Positions 42,950 through 53,025 of a stretch of DNA of 64,000 nucleotides are shown here, piece by piece. The DNA is taken from contig JAQNBH010000010.1 of assembly GCA_028752905.1 (NCBI GenBank), forward strand, positions 21,251,308 to 21,315,307, given 5' to 3'. The notes under the pieces are model-generated. The model searched no databases. It worked only from the letters and a program-made list of their open reading frames with translations, and was not told the DNA's origin. Origin of the DNA: Cladorhizidae sp. MBARI D1340-BT2 (lineage: Eukaryota; Porifera; Demospongiae; Poecilosclerida; Cladorhizidae). The translations under genes and the position numbers were made by a program. The first letter of the stretch is position 1; every line of letters starts with the position of its first letter.

Positions 42950-45240
42950 TTCGTCACTCCTGAACTATGTTTTCCATTTTAGTTTCAGAATATCAAGCCA
43001 TATTGCACCAGCAACTTGTGTTGCTGGTGCAATACAAGTCGTGGTTTGAGGAGTTATTCAGTACTGAAATAACAATTGGGCAATCTGATCCGAGTGTTTA
43101 ACACCAGATTGCTTCTTCTACCATTAGGACTTTCACTGCTCTTTCAGACAAACGAATAATATGGTGAAATGTTCCATTGAAGCAACAGAAATCTTGGAAC
43201 TCAGCCACTTTAAACTGTGAACTATTGTCAAACACTGTGGTATCAGGAATTCTGATCCGAGTTTCTTGAGTTGCTGTATCATTGTGAGAGCAGTAACTTT
43301 CGAGGAAAAACTTCTATTTATTTTGAGTTAATGTCCAATGACTACTAGGAGCATCTTACCTGCCATGAGACCTGCATAGTCAACATGCAATCTTAACCAT
43401 TCCTTTGAAAGCCAATCCAGGGTTGTATTGGAACTGTGTGAGGAGATGATTGGTTTTGCTGACAACTTGTAAAACATCTCACCATTGCTTTAATATTTTC
43501 ATGCCAGGACATTATACCAATCGTCAGCAAGAGATTTCATTCTAGATACTCCAGGTTTCCTACTGTGAAATTCTACAAACACATTCTCTCGACCTTGTAG
43601 CTAGAGGTGTTAGCTACAACCGTTCTACACCAGACAATTAATCCACCTACTGATGATAGCTCGAGTCGCCTTGGCCAATAGGGTTTGAAATCTTTGTCTG
43701 TAAATTTAGCCATCCATGCTGAATGTACCAAAGGACTATTGCCATAATGGATCTCGTATGGTCTAGGTTGCTACCTGTGTTGCAATGAATCATCAAATTG
43801 CTCAGACTATTAGCACCAAAGCAGGATTTCAACATTCTGTAGTTTTGTAGCTTCTTGCATAGCTTTAACCTATTCTTGTAGCGGATGCAATGCTTGAGCA
43901 TCAATGTGATGGATATCCCATGTACACAACAGTTAGCATCATGAAGACACACCTCTCTTTCTTCAGCTGCATCCCTGCTGCATGTAACCTGCTTAGGACT
44001 TCTTCCAGATCCTTTAGGTGTTCTTCTTCTGTTGGTCCTGTCACCAGCAGCTACCTCATCAAGATACACGACAACATTGGGTATTCCACCCAAAATAGAC
44101 TGCTAAATTACTCGGGAAAATACCAGGAACTAACAATACTCCAAATGGTAGGCTACAATGTGTATTAATTATCATATATTTCCATGAGTCTTTATCTAAT
44201 AAGTTTCTTGTGAAATGTCTGCTTTGTATAAAGACCTTCTCTGCTGACATCTTTGAAAGCATATCTTCAATTTTCAGGATTGGATACTTGTCAAACTTAG
44301 ATGCCAGATTTACGGTTAGCTTAAAATCCCCATATATCCTAAGTGACTTTTTATCTTCTTTCAGGACTGTGGTACCCAATCAGAGAATTGAACTAGCTGG
44401 ATAATCTTTTTTTATTAGCACTCAAATTTTGCCTTCACTTTGCTTTGCTTCTCATGGCATGGTGAATTGGCCTTGTCTTGCAGTAATGTTGTTGAGTAGT
44501 GGAATTGATGTGGATCATAGCTTCATGACCAAACAGTTTTCCTAATCATTCTCTGAACACATTTCATTACTTCCCAGTGATTCCAATGTTGCTGCTTGGA
44601 ACTGCACTGGATTATAATGGTCTTCCAATCAAAATGTAAAATACCCATTATGTAAGGTGGACCTACTTTGGTTTTGACATTATTAATGCTTGGTTGTAAA
44701 TTCAACATCCTGGAACTCCTTATATTCCTCCTGCACTCTACCGATGGATGACCACGACTTTGCCTTCCCACTGTGAGGTCCCTTTCCTCCTCTTTTCTCG
44801 GTAGATAAGTTCATGAGTTGTCTATTAGCTGACAGAATGTGACCTGACCCATCTTGTTACATTTGTGACACTTTGTACTGGAATGGGGACTGGGAGGGCT
44901 GGTAATTTTTTATATCACACCTGTTAACCTCACTTTGAAAAGTGAACTTCCCAAAATCACAGCACTTATAGCATGCCTTGAATGTGTAAGATTCCATGTT
45001 CTGAGCTCATGTGCCAAGTTTCTCCTCAATTAACACCTTGTTTTGCTTATTTCACTCTTTAGGACTCACACAAATCTCACAGGCATCATCTATGATATCT
45101 TCAAACTTGCAATGAGTCAATTTTTGCAGCTCTGCAGTTGTAAGTAATTAGTAGCATTTAGAATCACTTACATGTTTGATTTTTTGGCTTAACATGCGAT
45201 GTTTTGTCTGTTCAGTTTTATAAACAATCTGTTTGCAGCA
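42950..45240 (-). pseudogene. Gypsy gag-pol remnant (zinc knuckles, reverse transcriptase, integrase)
   Basis: In minus-strand order: two gag zinc-knuckle remnants, CYKCCDFG (about 44965) and CHKCNKMG (about 44860); reverse transcriptase 44379-44040 with LRIYGDFKLTVNLASKFDKY and ILKIEDMLSKMSAEKVF; then VVVYLDEVAAGDR, where family members carry the Y-x-DD active site and here the second D is E; integrase about 43600-43290 with SRMKSLA, a C-x2-C-QQNQSS zinc part and LRLHVDYAGLMAGKMLLVVI. Frameshifts and stops throughout rule out activity. Confidence 0.8.
43001..43034. repeat. Perfect 15-bp-stem hairpin
   Basis: The arms TATTGCACCAGCAAC and GTTGCTGGTGCAATA flank a 4-nt TTGT loop. It lies inside the gypsy pol remnant. 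Confidence 0.9.
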
Positions 45241-45274
45241 TAACAAAGTATAGTTCTGCACTGGTAACCCTGAC

Positions 45275-47396
45275 ATAATTATGGCTTGTACATGTACAGG
45301 TCAGTTTGTCACTCGGGGCATCACAGTTGAAAAGATTAAATTTAACTATATCATGGCATTGTTCTTGCCTGAACCTGCCAATGAGGTCCGAGACCTAGTC
45401 CTGGTAGCCCTTGGCATTCCCTATTCGGTGCTAAAAAGATATTTAACCAAGAGGATGGAAAGAACAGCAAAAACTGCAGAAACTTCTCAATAGCTTGGCG
45501 ATCATAAGCTCTCACAGTTTCTCTGTTGTATGTGGCAACTCTGGAGTGAGCAAGCTGATGTAGGCCCTTTTAGACAAATGGTTTTTGCAATGCCTCCCCT
45601 GAAAGATGTGCACAGTTTTGGTATCCTCATGGGCAGACAATAGCCTAGTCAGCCTGGCTGACATAGCTGGCTGCTTGAAACATGAAAGTGGCAGCACCAT
45701 GCGTGGCAGCAGCAGGTCAGGTAACCCCAATACCGTCAGCAGCATCAGGAATAAAGTCCTTGCACTCCAATACTGCTAGTGAAGTCTCTGTCTGTACAAT
45801 CTAGACAGTTCCAACCATGTTCAATCATGCCCGTGGTCCCAATTCCAGCCTAACAATCATCAAGGAAAGACTCCCCCCTTCATTGATCAGCATTTTGGAG
45901 ATACAGCTACCTAGTGCTATTAATCTTGCTGTCTGGGGTTAAACAACTGGACTGCTAGCAGCAAAGAGCATTTAGGGCCTGGTACCGAGTTGCCTAACTA
46001 ATTGCTATTTTCTCATGGACAGTGGCACAGAAGTGAGTGTAATACAGAGCATCTTTGTTAAATGGAACTACACTTGGCCTATCCCTTCTACCACGAGTAC
46101 TGCTCTATTCTCCAATTTTCCCTTGCTCCCTCTTTCCCAGCCTAGAAATCAGTGTCTGTGGAAGCCCGTTGTCTTCCTCTGGAGCGTCTTTCTCCAGAGC
46201 ATCTATACATTGCTCACCAAGAATTCGAACACCTGCTGGAGCTGGGAATATTCTTCCAGCAACTCGGCATCTGCTCTCCACATGATTCCAAAGAAAATCC
46301 GTGATGATTGGTGCCCAAGAAAATCTTGGTAATTGGCGCCTCTGCAGTTGAACAAAGTTATTCTCCCTGACTGTTATCCCATTCCCTACATCCAAGATTT
46401 CACCACACACTTCTCATGCCTTTTCTAAACTGGATCTGTTCATGGATTACCACCACACACTTGTCGAACATTCAGATGTGTCCCAAAATTCTGTCACCAA
46501 CCCTATTGGCTTATTCCAATTATTGCATGCCTTTTGGCTTGTGCAATGTAGGTCAAACTTTGCAATGTTTTATGGACCATATCCTTCAGGGATTAGCTAA
46601 AAAAATTCCCTCTGTCATTGATGTCTTCATCACCAGCACTCTGCAGAGGAGTACAAGCACCACCTATGACAGGTTTTCAAGTGTTTCAGTGAATACGTAC
46701 AGATACTCATCAAACCTTCCAAGTACACATTCAGGGTCACTGGACAGCAAGGCTTTGTTTGACAATTCCCATTGCCTATATTGGTGTTGGCAGTTGTGTG
46801 AATTCTTAGGCTTCATCAACATCTACCATGACTTCTTTCCTGTGAGTGCAAAGAACCTACAGCTGCTAAAGGCTGTGTTGCACACTCTAAAACACCAATC
46901 TCATCCACTAGCCTGGATGGATGATGCAGAAGTGGGTTTCACAGAGATAAGGAAGCCCTTCTCCTAAATCACCACAAACCATTTGCTCCTGCACACTTCA
47001 TCACTGATGCATCAGACACAGATGTCAGAGGTATTCTCCAGCAGCACATTAATATGGGAGTGTGGTCCCCCATCTCCTGCTGCTCTAAACAGTTAAAACA
47101 ATCGGCCTCCAATCCTGTTTGTAGCAACCCACCTATGACATCTAGCCACCAATACTCCTCTCATTATGGCAGACAGGTGCGCTGGCCAAACTGATTTTGT
47201 TACAATCTTCACTGGATGGGGTAGGGAGCACTGTAGTGGCTGATTAGTACCCCTTTACCATTTAGTTCAGAGCCCGTTATCTGTTAGTTTTTAGCTGAAC
47301 ATGTCTGCTCACAATAAAGAATCTGTTTGCATCCTAATAAGTGCGATTAAGCACTGCTATATATCTCCTACGACTTGTTGACTTCTTACTGTCACA
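45275..47396 (+). mobile_element. Second Ty3/gypsy fragment, plus strand, 5'-truncated and internally deleted
   Basis: Gag: IKFNYIMALFLPEPANEVRD and VLKRYLTKRMERTA (45281-45490), continuing with frameshifts to SWADNSLVSLADIAGCLKH (about 45660). Protease: MDSGTEVSVI at 46015. Reverse transcriptase: MPFGLCNVGQTLQCFMDHIL (about 46535), then EFLGFINIYHDFFPVSAKNL. RNase H start: FITDASDTDVRGILQQ (about 47010). Then a jump to a C-terminal HYGRQVRWPN, so integrase is deleted. A 3' LTR follows a purine-rich tract. No 5' LTR was found. Confidence 0.75.
47232..47396 (+). repeat. 3' LTR of the plus-strand gypsy fragment
   Basis: Starts TGTAGTGGCTGATTAG right after GGATGGGGTAGGGAGCAC and ends ACTGTCACA. 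It contains an AATAAA signal at 47313. Confidence 0.6.
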
Positions 47397-47929
47397 TATT
47401 GAAATTGTAGCACTAGGAGAAAATCATTAACTCAGGCTCAGAATCTTCCACTAAGATCTCGACAATTTCGTTCAAGATTTTATACCTGGGTCTTGTTGTC
47501 ATCAGATCCCAAGGTTTCACGGACTTTGCACTAAGGAAAGTAGCGACTCTTCTCTCTTTTGGCACACTGTTTGGCATCGAGGAATAGTGTGGCACTTTAG
47601 TTATAGGCTGCAATCAAGTCACTTTTGCAACTCTTCTAGCATGTCACTACAACTGTATAGAATGAATGAGCTATTACAAGTGCTTCTTGAATGACAGCTT
47701 CTCCTACTTCAGTGGCTTCTTTCTCTCTTGTGCCTCAGATATCTCTAAATTGCAGGTCAGTAAATCCCGCTTCCTCACCAATAAATGGTGTAACTTGAGG
47801 CTCGAGAGTTGAGATATAACTACACTTATAAAATATTTCAAAATGTGAGCTGCACAGAAAACTAAAATTTACATTAAGGTCATGACATCATCCTAAAGTA
47901 AATCACAAAAATGTAAGTAAAGATTCTGA

Positions 47930-47965
47930 ACCCCCCCCCCCCCCCCCCCTCCCCCCTCCCCCCTA
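47930..47965. repeat. C-homopolymer run
   Basis: A C(18) run followed by CCCCTCCCCCCTCCCCCC, at the outer edge of the 5' LTR. Confidence 0.95.
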
Positions 47966-49090
47966 GGCTCACTTGTAGTTCTTGGGTAACTAACTTCAGT
48001 GTTATCTACTTGGGGTAAATGAACAGCGTTTTAAAATTCATTTTGCTTTATTTATTTTTTTAAGCTTTAAGAAGGTTGGTATGGATGATGGGTGGATGGA
48101 GAAAGTTAGTTAATGGATAATAAAATAAACTTTTGCAGTGTAGCTATGTAGCTAAACAGATTTGAGAGAAAAACATGCCCAAGAACACAAAATTAGGTAA
48201 CTTCAATTAGCTCACCACTTTTTTAAAACATATTTGTATTTACAATTGAAATAATTATTTTCTCAGACACAACATAAGTGATAGGAGGGTCATTTGTCAA
48301 ATTTGAGTTATTTGGTATCAGATCACAATGAACACAAAATTAGATGTCTGCAGAATGGAACATGAGCATGCTCATAAATATACCCCAAACAAAAGATCCA
48401 GTGTAACAGGGAATTTTTGGTGGTGCAAAAATACTTTGTCAACAACATTTACAACATTCAAAGTTCAAAAGTTCTATCATTCCTGACATCATAGCAAAAT
48501 GATCAGCAGGGTTGTAGTCTAGCCAGCGCAACAACTATTCTCCACTACAAGTGGCCCAGATAACTCAGTCAAGTAATGCGGTACCCTCTAAATATTCCCT
48601 TGATACCGAAACCAGTAATATCTATAGGCACAATCGACACAGTAGAAATGGTAATTTGCGCCTCAACCATGCATTAACATATTCAGTGTTGCTAGTGTAA
48701 GCGACCAACTGCATTTCGAACTTGCTATTTTATCTCGGCAGTTATAAGGCTTAAGAATACCAATCCAACATTATAAAATACTGTTTTATGTGTACTACTT
48801 CTGTAGGAAACTGTTCTACAACGCTATTGTTACATGTGAAGCAGCAGCCAGCAGGAGAGATGTAGGTCGGGGACTAATCTTCGACTATGAGTACCACACA
48901 TCATCCTGCCCATTCCGATTATCGACCAATCTTTAGTTTTTCTCTTATAACTCGAACTATGAACAAACCCCACCTTTTATGCTTGCAGTAATTTTGAACT
49001 AGGTAATGGTCTCTAGATGCTAAAAATTCACCTTGAAATTGTAGTATAGTAGCTATGTGCAATAATGTTTCCGATTGTTGATAGCAGTTG
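47966..49090. other. Unassigned stretch
   Basis: AT-rich with no recognisable gene or element. It may include the unrecognised left terminus of the neighbouring pogo-like element. Confidence 0.4.
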
Positions 49091-49093
49091 GTA

Positions 49094-50110
49094 TCATGGA
49101 TCTTGAGCACGCAACGCACTCAAGACCCATGATGGTATTGAGCTCATTAGAGCCATACTGTATAATATCATCCAAAGAAATGCAATGAGGTATAGGGTGT
49201 AAAATTTATGTGCAATATACTGACATAATTTTCCATTGTCTTCAAAGCTATCCATAATGCAATCCTCGTGCATCAACTAGAGTAGGTGCACTGCAACCAT
49301 TCTACTCCTAAACCAATGTCAATATCCTCCTGGTAAGACTGGTTGCATACAGAACAGTGATCACTATCAATAGCTGCCTTTTCTGGTCTAGGCATCGTCT
49401 TTCTTAGCTCAACGATTTTAGTTCCAACTCCGCCTTTACGTTTCATGCTCCCTTTCTCTAGCCTTCTCATCAGCTTCTCTGATTCATTTTGCCTTCAGCT
49501 CTTCAGCCTTTTTAGCTCTCATTTCTGCTTTTCTTAGATTTTCCTCTTCATACTGATGATTCTTCTCTTTACACAATCTTTACCTGTTTTATTTTTCCTC
49601 TTCAAGAATTTTTTTTATACTCTCCTTTTCCTTTAAAATTGCCCAACATTCGGAACTTGTAAGAACTATGGTTCCTGTCATAGCACAAGATTTAGCAGGT
49701 CTAGCTTGTGCTCTCTTCTTATTTTCAACTGGAATCTGTAAGTACTTGGCAATAGATTTTACTTGTCTTCTTGTCTTCCCATATCCAAGCTTAGCTACAT
49801 TAACAACATCATCAAGGGCAGTTTCTTCATCTCCAGTCAAATATTTTAGGGCCAGGAGCAGTTCCATGGATTATTCTTCCACTCAACCTATCTTTCAGCA
49901 TGATGAGAGGCACACCCGGAATATCTGCAGCTTTATTGATCGAATTAGTGCCTTTTCTTTACTGCCTCCATTGCTGAGATATTGCTCCATTGCATCCTTT
50001 TCTCGGGCTACGTCTGGACTTCTCTTGAAGGCTTTTTCTTTCTCCGTCCCATAACTCGAGTATTCTGTCAAAAAAATATGTTTGTAATACCATGAACACT
50101 CGCACAACTG
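49094..50110 (-). pseudogene. Pogo/Tigger-like transposase relic, internally deleted
   Basis: Minus-strand fragments in order: EKDAMEQYLSNGGSKEKA (about 50000), LKYLTGDEETALDDVVNVAK and LGYGKTRRQVKSIAKYL (49867-49760), resembling the CENPB-type HTH of pogo transposases. It then passes at once to MTGTIVLTSSECWAILKEKE and a Lys/Glu-rich tail, followed by a PHD-like DHCSVCNQSYQED...WLQCT...WLHEDCI, as at pogo C-termini. The whole DDE catalytic core is absent, so this is a deletion derivative with extra frame breaks. Terminal repeats were not identified. Confidence 0.6.
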
Positions 50111-50288
50111 CTATAGTCCCCAAATATAGAATCACAAATAACTCTTCTCCCTTCTTCTCTTTTTGTGGGAGTAGCGCGGGCTTTGTAAATTCCGGTCGAC
50201 TATCGAGTGGGTGGGTTTGGATATTTGGCTTGCACACTCGCTCAGTATAACTGGTCAATAATAAGTACTGGTCGATATATGGAGGCTT

Positions 50289-50795
50289 ATGCTACATGAT
50301 GTTTATAAGGAAGAGTGGTGGGAAGAAGTAGGTGGGAAATCCAGCCTCAAGTGGTATAAGTTAGCTAAAGATGAGTTTGGACAAGAAAGATATTTAAGAG
50401 CATTCAGTAACACAGGGGAAGTTAGGCTAAGATTTAGGATAAGGACAGCATCAGCGGGACTCTTGTGTGACAAGGTGAGGTGTGGTATGTGTCAGGATGG
50501 TAGATGTGAGCTATGTGATGAAGGTGTTGTGGTAGATGTTGTGTATTTCTTGTTGTACTGTGGTGAGTTAGCTGGTGATCATGAAAGATTATTGTATAAG
50601 GTTGAGGGGATTGAAGGGTTTGAAGAATGGGTGGTAGAATGGAGAAATGAAGATGAAGAAGGGAGAGTAGGCCTAATGTTGGGTAGATCAGTAGCAGGTG
50701 TGATGGAAGAGGTATTAGATAGGGTAGACAGAATTGTAATGGTAAATGTGCTAAAATGGTACGAGAAGAGGAAATACTTAATGTTTGGCACCTAG
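50289..50795 (+). pseudogene. LINE (non-LTR retrotransposon) 3' fragment: C-terminal Cys domain of reverse transcriptase
   Basis: An open frame of 168 codons. It contains RFRIRTASAGLLCDKVRCGM, CQDGRCELCDEG and a closing YFLLYC where family members usually have H-F-L-x-x-C, so a zinc ligand His appears replaced by Tyr. It ends VLKWYEKRKYLMFGT. The 5' part (endonuclease and reverse transcriptase) is absent, as in typical 5'-truncated insertions. The AT-rich 3' flank (50796-50920) looks like its 3' UTR. The frame is intact but cannot encode a functional enzyme. Confidence 0.7.
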
Positions 50796-50920
50796 GGTCC
50801 TCTGTCTTTGGTACCTCCCCCCTCCCCTCATTATTCCAAAACAAACTCCATGTAATTCACAATACACTCTGTAATTCAATATTTAGCTGTAATTATCATC
50901 AATAAATAGTTAATTCATCT

Positions 50921-51124
50921 TTGCCCCCCTTTTCTAGTCAATGTCATTTGTTGATTGTATATACTTGATGATAAAGGCTCAACAGAACAATTAAATTATA
51001 ATAATAAACAAATTAAATAATATTTAATACATAAACAAATAAAAATATAATAAAATAAATAAAATTAATATTGATGATAATAATATGATAATATCAACAA
51101 CAAAACAATAACAACAACAATAAT
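50921..51124. other. AT-rich spacer with ATAA/CAA runs
   Basis: Very AT-rich, with (AATAAA)-like and (CAACAA) tracts. No gene was seen. Confidence 0.6.
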
Positions 51125-51830
51125 AAACTCTCAATGAACTGTCAGTTGACATAATATAATTAAATTCACCTACTCGATATATAATCAACTTCATTTTTAT
51201 TTTTATTTACTCGAGGTTTTCGATTAGATACTCTAATCTTCATCAGAAATAATCCTGATGAAGACTAGAGCATCTAGTCAGAACATTGAGTGAATAAAAA
51301 TTGAAGTTGATTATTGAAAGGTGATTTTTAACAATAATAAATATTAAAAAGATAAAATAAGTGTAATTATGGTGGTCGTTGGCTTCAAGTTCAGTTTCTT
51401 CAGAGTAGCTCCCCAGCAGCCAGGCAAGTCCATTCCACAACTCGATTGAACTGCTCACACTTTGGTGCTAGGCTGATATGCAATACCTCCTTCACAAAGT
51501 TGTCCCATTATCCCAAGCATGCTCAGCAATTGCAGACTATCTTTATTACACTTTCTACAGGCATCTTGATGTTCTTTCACTCTGGTCTTCAGTCTTCTGA
51601 TGGTCTCTCCTATGTAGTAGTTACCACAGCTACAAAGGATGTGGTACACAACACATGAGTGCATATTAGCTGGTAAAACGTCATTCACTCTGCTCAGTTG
51701 TGTCCTCAGAGTTCTTCCCAAACTGAAGACGACTTTGATGTTGAACTTCCTGCAGATCATCCTGATGTCTTCACTCATCCTTGCTGCATAAGGAATCACT
51801 ACCATAGAATTCTTCTTTTTATACACCTCA
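51125..51830 (-). mobile_element. Penelope-like element fragment with GIY-YIG endonuclease
   Basis: The minus-strand frame 51455-51826 reads MVVIPYAARMSEDIRMICRK, then RTLRTQLSRVNDVLPA and the GIY-YIG-type VVYHILCSCGNYYIGETIRR with LKTRVKEHQDACRK. That combination identifies the C-terminus of a Penelope-like reverse transcriptase. Downstream lies a palindrome (51185-51315) with hammerhead-like motifs, and a terminus with CTCTCAATGAACTGTCAGTTGACA (51126-51149 region). The reverse-transcriptase body is missing. Confidence 0.8.
51185..51315. ncRNA. Two hammerhead-ribozyme-like motifs in inverted orientation
   Basis: Minus strand: CTGATGA (51246-51240), stem GATTAG, loop AGTAT, stem CTAATC, then GAAA (51221-51218): the conserved hammerhead core with a perfect 6-bp stem II. 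Plus strand: CTGATGA (51255-51261), stem GACTAG, loop AGCAT, stem CTAGTC, then AGAAC, a damaged core. Penelope-like elements are known to carry minimal hammerhead motifs. The cleavage site and stems I and III were not verified. Confidence 0.6.
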
Positions 51831-51894
51831 TTGCCTGTACCGGTGTGCCCACTTCTCTTCTTTACAATTCAGAAGGTATCATCCACGTAACTCT

Positions 51895-52080
51895 TCCAAA
51901 CCCTTGGCTTGAGTGGGGCATTTGTGAAAGGTGTGGAGGGAATAAGCGAAGCACTGATGGGGGAGATGGGCAAGTATGTTATGTATTAGGGAAGTGGTGG
52001 CAGAGGAAGAAGGAATTGATATGGAGCTCTAATGGATATACTTTGGTCCCCTCCCCCCTTTTTGGACAGGGGACGTCTTA
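51895..52080 (+). pseudogene. Second LINE 3' tail
   Basis: The frame reads VLGKWWQRKKELIWSSNGYT, like the extreme C-terminus of the reverse transcriptase found at 50289-50795 (VLKWYEKRKYLMFGT) but from a different copy. A frameshift and truncation remove everything upstream. Confidence 0.5.
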
Positions 52081-52261
52081 GCTATTATTATTGTCATTAA
52101 CATATTTATTATTGTGTAGTTAACAAGTGCAACAATGGCTCATTTGCAATGAAACTGTCAGTGTCTGATATAATTATAGTTCCTTGTGCAGTGATCTGTA
52201 AGGTGGACCTAGTTGTTAGCCATACATGTCAAGTCTGAGATACTGAACTGGTGATATGCAT

Positions 52262-52450
52262 GGGGAGTTGTGCACACACACACCACACCTACACACACAC
52301 ACCCCACACCTACACACACACACACACCACACCTACACACACACAAACAAACCTAAGCCAACATGCACACACACCCCACACCTACACACACACACCCCAC
52401 ACCTACACACACACACCCCACACCTACACACACACAAACAAACCTAAGCC
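52262..52450. repeat. CA-rich minisatellite
   Basis: Repeats of CACACACCCCACACCTACA with two copies of AAACAAACCTAAGCCAACAT. Confidence 0.95.
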
Positions 52451-53025
52451 AACATAACTTTAGTGGTTGTCTAGCAACCTTTAGCAGTCAGAGTCATGCT
52501 GTGTTTCTGATCACATGCTACTCTGGAAGTAGAGAGAAGGTATTGTTGCGACTTAAAAGTTGTGGCATGGCTGTAGCAATGATCCAGGCCTATATACCAG
52601 AAACTCATATAGTTTGACTGAATACCACAATTCTCAGCTTCTGAACAACCTCCACAGTCAGCAGCAACCTTGAGCGACAGGAACTCCTTTGATATATTTA
52701 AGTCAAGCCTCCCCCCACCAACTACCCTAATTTAATATAGCATGTCTAGGTAGTTGACATGCTAAATTGATTAGCTTAAACAGATAGCCAAATTGTAGAA
52801 ATTTGCTTCACTCTACTCAAAACACATTACTCTATGTGTTACCATTAGCCAAATGATTACAAAACTGTGTCAGACTTGCCTGTAAGATGTTCAGGTCAAG
52901 CTTAGTCAGTCAACAATGATTTTTTGGAGTTCATCAAGAAGGTGTTTAACCAACACACAGTTATTTGGACTAGAAAATTATTACAAAATATTTGAAGATA
53001 ACCTGAAAGAAGGAAAGCAAGACAG
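52451..53025. other. Unassigned stretch
   Basis: No recognisable gene. It borders the 40-bp satellite. Confidence 0.4.

Larger units (their letters stand above)
42038..47945 (-). mobile_element. Ty3/gypsy LTR retrotransposon, minus strand, with a second gypsy fragment inside
   Basis: The 3' LTR (42038-42192) starts TGTAGGGATGTCAC on the minus strand and ends CTCAAGTTACA. The purine tract AAGGAGAGAGGAAA lies directly before it. A diverged 5' LTR begins at 47789 (same CTCAAGTTACA end) and fades into a C-run at about 47935. Next to it is TTGGTGAGGAAGCGGGA, in the usual primer-binding-site position. Between them lie degraded gag zinc knuckles, reverse transcriptase and integrase, plus an inverted plus-strand gypsy piece (about 45280-47396). 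Confidence 0.8.

Noticed and set aside
49668..50054. 128-codon plus-strand open frame
   Set aside because: It is antisense to the pogo-like transposase fragments, which carry the family motifs.
50434..50844. 136-codon minus-strand open frame
   Set aside because: It is antisense to the LINE Cys-domain frame, which shows the conserved motifs.
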